Shown here: positions 11,446-16,055 of the stretch, one piece after another
Layout of the letters: each line of letters begins with the position of its first letter
Numbering within the stretch: the first letter of the stretch is position 1
From: CAZHJE01 sp964532965
GTDB lineage: Bacteria > Patescibacteriota > WWE3 > UBA101185 > UBA10185
Assembly (NCBI GenBank): GCA_964532965.1
Contig: CAZHJE010000014.1
Span: 1 to 16,055 of the forward strand
DNA length: 16,055 nt
Direction: 5' to 3'
Notes under the pieces: generated by a model
Seen by the model: the letters and a program-made list of their open reading frames with translations, nothing else
Database searches by the model: none
What the model was told of the DNA's origin: nothing
Translations under genes and position numbers: made by a program

Positions 11446-13222
11446 AATGAATATCGCTGCCTTACTTTTTTTGATAATAAGCATATTATCTCAAAAGTAC
11501 ACATATACCAACAGCACTGTAAATAACAATCTTCTTGGTACAAATGATAATATTCAACAAGAAATTACTCAGACAAGTGGTTATGATTTCTCGCTTCCTG
11601 ATTATACTAATGCAAGCATGTCCAAAGCAAAAGGTCTCCTCATTACGCCTAATTTTGACGGCAATCCAAGCGAAAACGCGCAAAAAGCAGTTAAAGGGAA
11701 ACTTGTGACATTAAGTTGGAGTGAGTTGAACCCACAAGAAAACGTTTATAATTGGAACTATATTCTAAACGAACTTGAACAAGATCAAACTGAAAAAAAA
11801 CCACTAGTTTTTAGACTAAAAGTAAGTACTGTGTTTGAACAAAGCCCATACAGAGAATGTATAGATGTATGCGATGTTCCTCTTTGGGTGTTAAATAAGT
11901 ATGGGGTAGATATTAACAATCCTCAAACAGGTGTGGCAGATATGGGATACACAAATGGAACAATTAAAGTTGTAGTCCCCTGGCATCAAGGAATACAAAC
12001 AGAATTAGATCACTTTATAGACACCTTATCAAGCCAAGGTTTTCAAGAAAGTGCTTTATATAGAGGATTATATATTCATGGAATTTCATCAGCCACTGGA
12101 GAAGAATTAAACATTGATACTAGTGCGTTTCAATACCTAACAAACGAAGAACTAATGACTGCAAATTATGTAATGACACCTGATAGATATTTTGACGCAT
12201 TCAAGCACAGATTAGATCAATGGGTATCCGCTTTCGGAGAAAATAAACACAAATTAGCATGGGTACATGCAGGAAACATTGGTGCAAGTGGCCATCCAGA
12301 TTCACAACTATATTATCAAAAACGAGATGAATTAAATGACTATGCTAAATCTCTTGAAATAGGAATAAGAGAGGGTGGAATTGAAGATTATAGTAGGTAC
12401 ATTGGAGATAACCTATTTGGTCAAACACTAAGTGACGATAACTATATTTCTAGAATTGATAATGATCATTATGTCGCAACTGATGTATATTTCGGAGAAG
12501 AAAACGAACAATTTGCGCAAGAATCATATAACCAATATATGTATATGGTTTCTACGTTAAGAGCACTTCAAATGGGAATTAAAACACTATGGGTAAATCT
12601 AGAACAATTAGACACGGTTGACCCACAAGGACAAATATCAAACTACTTTGTTAAAACAGCAGCAAGGGGCATAAGAACGTCACCAGATGCATGGACATTT
12701 TTGTGGCAATTGAATAAACGAAATAACCAAAATGAATGTATAGGGTATAAAAATCTTGAAAAGTGGTTACACCAAAGAAACATACCGGGAGCTATGACTA
12801 CCCCAACAAGGTGGCAAGAAAGAAAAGCCTTTGGTAAAGACTGTAATACAGACCAAAACTTGGTAAATGGAGACTACACAGCAATAAAAACAGATATAAG
12901 CAATGCACAAAATAGAATTGGTTTTTATCTAGATGATGGCTTTATTAGATCTACTGGGTACTATGAGCTTAAGGTAACATACGAAGATAGCTATAATAAT
13001 GATTTTGGAACAAGTTGGAAAGTAAATTACTGTACCAACACAGGAGTTGCTGAAACACCAACAGTAACCGGTATAAATAAAGATAATACCCTTAAAACAG
13101 CAACTATAAACTTATCAAATCTAATCACAAATAACTGTCTTAATAACACTTTTGATCTTGAAATCGTCCCAACAAATGAACAAGATATTACCGTTAGCTT
13201 TGTGAGACTAATTAAAAAATGA
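11420..13222 (+). CDS. Secreted glycoside-hydrolase-like protein
   Basis: 600 residues. The N-terminus has Lys residues (4, 6, 9), then a hydrophobic stretch at 11-23 (NIAALLFLIISIL): a signal peptide or anchor. Residues about 70-400 read like a TIM-barrel glycosidase-like domain. KGLLITPNFDG, VTLSWSELNPQENVYNWNYIL and KPLVFRLKV match the pattern of early barrel strands in DUF4832/GH42-like proteins. YRGLYIHGISSATGEE (215-229) is where a catalytic Glu would be expected. Residues about 490-598 form a beta-rich C-terminal domain that could bind carbohydrate. I cannot name a GH family. Start 11420 is preferred for its positive N-region; ATG 11447 follows a GAAAGGAA (11428-11435) and the leader ORF stop and is the alternative. 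Confidence 0.65.
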   Translation: MNTKGKIDKMNIAALLFLIISILSQKYTYTNSTVNNNLLGTNDNIQQEITQTSGYDFSLPDYTNASMSKAKGLLITPNFDGNPSENAQKAVKGKLVTLSWSELNPQENVYNWNYILNELEQDQTEKKPLVFRLKVSTVFEQSPYRECIDVCDVPLWVLNKYGVDINNPQTGVADMGYTNGTIKVVVPWHQGIQTELDHFIDTLSSQGFQESALYRGLYIHGISSATGEELNIDTSAFQYLTNEELMTANYVMTPDRYFDAFKHRLDQWVSAFGENKHKLAWVHAGNIGASGHPDSQLYYQKRDELNDYAKSLEIGIREGGIEDYSRYIGDNLFGQTLSDDNYISRIDNDHYVATDVYFGEENEQFAQESYNQYMYMVSTLRALQMGIKTLWVNLEQLDTVDPQGQISNYFVKTAARGIRTSPDAWTFLWQLNKRNNQNECIGYKNLEKWLHQRNIPGAMTTPTRWQERKAFGKDCNTDQNLVNGDYTAIKTDISNAQNRIGFYLDDGFIRSTGYYELKVTYEDSYNNDFGTSWKVNYCTNTGVAETPTVTGINKDNTLKTATINLSNLITNNCLNNTFDLEIVPTNEQDITVSFVRLIKK

Positions 13223-13305
13223 ATCTACTGCAAAGTATCTATACTTAAAAACCAAGTCATTTATTCCCCTGCATCAACATCTAATGTAGAATATGTTTAC
13301 TGCCT

Positions 13306-14577
13306 ATGTTTTTAAGACACACTACGACAGAATATATTTCTTATACAGAGTTAAACAAAAAAAGACTGCTTTTTTCTGTTTTAATGATAATTTTTTTTAT
13401 AAGCTTTAGTGACTCTCTTTTGTCTTACCTAACACCAATATTCTTAGAAAAACACCTAGGCAATTCTATGATGATGGGAATAATACTATCTACCTCTTCA
13501 TGTGCTGGGTTGTTATTCGATTTTGTAGTGGGTAGTAGATATAAAAAAAAGGGTTATGTGTTTTTTTTAAAGTATGGCATATTATTTGCATTAGCATTCC
13601 CACTTGCTTTAGCGTTATTTCCTAAACATATAGTCTTTTTTGTAATTGCCATGATTATCTGGGGAACATATTATGAACTCATAGCATTTACTAAATTTAG
13701 GTATATAGAAAAAAACTACCGTAAAGATGACTACACATACACATGGGGTGTGTTTATGGTTATTGCAGCAATAGCCTATGTATTAGGACCAGCAGTTGCA
13801 TCACTTTTGATAGAATATAATGTTTTAAGTATATTTTTTCTGTCTATATTTATCACATCAATTGCATTGATACTATTTCTTAAACTTAATCTTTCGGATA
13901 ATTTGCATAATACATCACAAAATGATCAAGAAAAAAGACAACTGAAGCTAGAATTCGGGGTATGGAAAACTTTAATGACTAAACTTCATTTTATATGGGT
14001 ATTGGCTTTTGTAACTGGTATACTTGACGCTACATTTTGGACAGTTGGCATACTATATGCAGAAAACTTGAAACATACAAGTCCAATTGGTTCTTTATTT
14101 TTTCTATTGTACATTTTACCAAGTACATATATAGGAATATTTGCAGGGAAGCACAAACAATTTAAAATGGGCAAGAAAAGAATTACATTCATAACTACAG
14201 GACTAGCTGGACTGCTAATATTTATCACAGGTTTTGACTTAAAATTTCTTCATTTATTAGCCCTGGTGTTTGTTGCCGCAAACTTTAGAGCGTATGCATT
14301 TCCTACACTTTCGGCAACCTTTGAAGACTACATAAAAAGAGCTGGTTATTTTAAAAACGATCTTATTGGTTTAGAACAGTCGGCAACAAGTGTGGCATAT
14401 ATCATTGGCCCAATTATTGCGGGCGCATTAGGACTTTTTATTGGATATCAGTATACAATTGCATTAGCAGGCCTCTTAGTTTTTATCACATCTTCGCTTT
14501 GCTATGTATTTGTGCCACGAAAGATAAAATTACCACAAAAAGATTTACATAGTTATATTCTTCATCCGGTGAAATAG
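13306..14577 (+). CDS. Major facilitator superfamily transporter
   Basis: 423 residues with about 12 hydrophobic helices in two halves, separated by a polar loop at about residues 200-225 (SDNLHNTSQNDQEKRQLKLE). The first cytoplasmic loop, VVGSRYKKKGYVF, corresponds to the MFS loop 2-3 signature region in a degenerate form. The second half has the matching FAGKHKQFKMGKKRI. Substrate and direction cannot be read from the sequence. It lies between two exported-protein genes. A weak -10 (TATGTT, 13292-13297) ends eight bases before ATG 13306, and a better TAGAAT lies at 13287-13292. No Shine-Dalgarno is present. Confidence 0.85.
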   Translation: MFLRHTTTEYISYTELNKKRLLFSVLMIIFFISFSDSLLSYLTPIFLEKHLGNSMMMGIILSTSSCAGLLFDFVVGSRYKKKGYVFFLKYGILFALAFPLALALFPKHIVFFVIAMIIWGTYYELIAFTKFRYIEKNYRKDDYTYTWGVFMVIAAIAYVLGPAVASLLIEYNVLSIFFLSIFITSIALILFLKLNLSDNLHNTSQNDQEKRQLKLEFGVWKTLMTKLHFIWVLAFVTGILDATFWTVGILYAENLKHTSPIGSLFFLLYILPSTYIGIFAGKHKQFKMGKKRITFITTGLAGLLIFITGFDLKFLHLLALVFVAANFRAYAFPTLSATFEDYIKRAGYFKNDLIGLEQSATSVAYIIGPIIAGALGLFIGYQYTIALAGLLVFITSSLCYVFVPRKIKLPQKDLHSYILHPVK

Positions 14578-14610
14578 CTAAAATGTCCTAAACTATAGTC
14601 ACTGCTAGCC

Positions 14611-14619
14611 TGATATAAT
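14611..14619 (+). promoter_or_regulatory. Consensus extended -10 (TGaTATAAT)
   Basis: A perfect extended -10, ending eight bases before ATG 14628. Confidence 0.65.
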
Positions 14620-14627
14620 TTTACTAC

Positions 14628-15446
14628 ATGAAAAAAGCACTACATTTTAGTACGCTACTAATCATTTATTTAATAATACTAATAATAGTTGTGGTCGGCT
14701 CAATTACATACCTATCTAATTCATTTTTTAAAGACTACATGAACGCGGTATTAAATCACAAACCCACTATACAAGAACAAATACAAGAGCAACTGGGCAC
14801 TAAACTTAGGTTACCTATAGCCTCTAGTGATATTAAGATAACTAAGCAAGATGAAAATTATGCAGTAGGAGAAGCAATTCTAAGTACTAGTGAGAACACA
14901 AACTATATTTGGGTTGGAAAAAAAGAAGCTTCAAATATAGCTTTAGTTGCATATAGCACTGACTATCTAAATTGTATTGATATCGGAGACCATGATATCC
15001 CCTATGAACTATTACCTACTTGTTTTGAGCCATATCTAAAAACACACATCGATAGAAATCAAAGAATTTTGAATAAAAAACTAGCGGTAGAAACATTAAA
15101 TAATATTAAGCACAAAGATATTTCTGTAACCGCATCAGACATAAAAGAAATATACATGTATTGGACGCTTCAAAACGATGGGCTGTTCGACCAAAAGAGA
15201 TATATAGCGTATCAAATCGAGTATGTCATAGAAAACGAAAGTACTCACCTGAATATTTTAACAAGTATAAACAACTCATTAAACGATGCCGGATTTTCCG
15301 CTGACCTAATAAATACTGCAAGTGGAAATTTATCACAATACAATGGGTTTATAAAAGACAATACTGTTTGTGTAATAATAGCCTCAAAAACCAATACAGA
15401 GATACAAAACTTTAATATTAAGCTTAGTTGTGGAATATTAGATTAA
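14628..15446 (+). CDS. Unrecognised membrane-anchored exported protein
   Basis: 272 residues. One N-terminal hydrophobic segment (about residues 7-30, FSTLLIIYLIILIIVVVGSI) anchors an outer domain. Residues about 67-130 contain LPIASSDIKITKQDENYAVGEA, YIWVGKKEASNIALVAYS, LNCIDIGDHDIPYELLPTC. That order (a strand ending YA-G, an aromatic W strand, then C-x-D-x8-P-x5-C) resembles small exported domains that I associate with Patescibacteria, but I have no family name for it. Four Cys residues (LNCID, PTCFE, TVCVI, LSCGI) would allow two disulfides. The gene is convergent with the 16S rRNA gene. Confidence 0.7.
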   Translation: MKKALHFSTLLIIYLIILIIVVVGSITYLSNSFFKDYMNAVLNHKPTIQEQIQEQLGTKLRLPIASSDIKITKQDENYAVGEAILSTSENTNYIWVGKKEASNIALVAYSTDYLNCIDIGDHDIPYELLPTCFEPYLKTHIDRNQRILNKKLAVETLNNIKHKDISVTASDIKEIYMYWTLQNDGLFDQKRYIAYQIEYVIENESTHLNILTSINNSLNDAGFSADLINTASGNLSQYNGFIKDNTVCVIIASKTNTEIQNFNIKLSCGILD

Positions 15447-15487
15447 CTTTCAAAAAACAAAAGGTAAAAAGAATGCGCTCATTTGGA

Positions 15488-15510
15488 GGTTTAGGCTAAC
15501 CTACCAAACC
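15488..15510. other. Stem-loop between the exported-protein gene and 16S
   Basis: GGTTTAGG (15488-15495) can pair with CCTACCAAACC (15500-15510) with a three-base bulge and the loop CTAA. It lacks a T-run directly after it on either strand, so it is not a standard terminator. It could be a processing structure in the 16S precursor tail. Confidence 0.3.
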
Positions 15511-15662
15511 AACTCGTGCTTACATTGTGAGAATTGCAAGCTTTTTGCTACTAAAGCATAGAGTCATTAGCCTTAATAGTTGTTAATATATTTTTTTAGG
15601 CTTTCTAATGGCTAAACCATAGTCAAGATACTAAAAATCACTTAACATTTTTTCTCCCTTAG

Positions 15663-16055
15663 AAAGGAGGTGATCCAGCCGCAGATTCCCCTACGGCTAC
15701 CTTGTTACGCCTTCATCCTTATCACTAATTCCACCTTGGGCCCAAATAAATGAGACTTCGGATAGCCTTAGCTTTACTGACGTGGCGGGCAGTGTGTGCA
15801 AGACCCGAGAACGCATTCACCGCAGTTTTGCTGACCTGCGATTACTAGCGATTCCGGCTTCATGAAGTCAAATTGCAGACTTCAATCCGAACTGGGACGC
15901 GCTTTGAGAGATTAGCTTCATGTCACCATGTTGCAACTCGCTGTGCGCGCCATTGTAGCATGCTTCTAGCCCCAGGCATAAAGGCAATACCGACATGACG
16001 TCGTCCCCACCTTCCTCCGTCTTACGACGGCAGTTCCGCTAGAGTGATACAACTA
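15663..16055 (-). rRNA. rrs: 16S ribosomal RNA, 3' part (about 390 nt)
   Basis: Minus strand. The 3' end is GGATCACCTCCTTT with an intact anti-Shine-Dalgarno (15666-15670 on the plus strand). Upstream are the 1492-1513 region, helix 44, the 1390-1410 region, the GGAATCGCTAGTAATCGC block and GCTACAATGGCGCG, running off the window around E. coli position 1130. Departures from near-universal bases: C for U at 1406 (15785), G for U at 1495 (15710) and U for C at 1400 (15791). GGGCTAGAAGCATGC also stands where GGGCTACACACGTGC is usual. No tRNA or 23S follows in the 216 bases before the convergent protein gene. Confidence 0.96.

Noticed and set aside
13986..14228. Minus-strand frame opposite the MFS transporter
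   Set aside because: It is antisense to hydrophobic helices and has no promoter or motif.
15447..15662. A tRNA gene downstream of 16S
   Set aside because: Only a bulged stem-loop and short AT-rich repeats are seen; no T-loop sequence or acceptor stem pairing was found.
1..16055. Recoding of TGA as glycine or tryptophan
   Set aside because: Good genes end at TGA (4582, 10137, 13222), and no gene has in-frame TGA at a conserved position.

Overview
The window is AT-rich and uses the standard code. Its frames stop at TAA, TAG and TGA. It reads as an accessory stretch of a small uncultivated bacterial genome. Many unrelated single-gene units, a divergent 16S rRNA with altered near-universal positions and orphan metabolic enzymes together suggest a Candidate Phyla Radiation (Patescibacteria) lineage. 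That placement is an inference, and I cannot name the phylum. Three runs of exactly 100 N (1294-1393, 6144-6243, 10602-10701) are nominal scaffold gaps, so reading frames must not be trusted across them.

Layout. 1-387 is the tail of a C39-like papain-fold peptidase. 475-1168 holds a tiny ORF overlapping a membrane sugar-phosphate transferase. 1228-1603 holds pieces of an unrecognised gene around the first gap. 1687-6597 is a run of small soluble enzymes, nearly all single genes: NUDIX, HD hydrolase, a truncated NUDIX, a DinB/DfsB-like protein, RidA, an M41-like metallopeptidase, a MazG-like NTP pyrophosphohydrolase, a DUF3850/ASCH-like protein, an unknown, a GNAT acetyltransferase and a cupin. 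These look like metabolite and nucleotide clean-up functions. 6641-11349 holds an exported unknown, a SET-domain protein, a divergent adenylosuccinate synthetase, a UbiA-type prenyltransferase, a small helical protein and a gene broken by the third gap with a LysM-like C-terminus. 11392-15446 is a surface and transport block: a leader ORF, a secreted glycosidase-like protein of 600 aa, an MFS transporter and a membrane-anchored exported protein. 15663-16055 is the 3' end of 16S rRNA on the minus strand, with no 23S or tRNA after it.

Two features unify the window. First, almost every convincing start codon lies 6-8 bases after a -10 hexamer, often an extended TGnTAtAAT, and lacks a Shine-Dalgarno sequence. 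This is the layout of leaderless mRNAs, although the 16S still carries the CCUCC anti-SD. The rule also corrects several start codons and separates two genes that look fused across a gap. Second, the 16S decoding site carries a C1406-G1495 Watson-Crick pair in place of the near-universal U1406-U1495 pair, plus U at position 1400. I found no convincing rho-independent terminators, CRISPR array, tRNA or insertion sequence.
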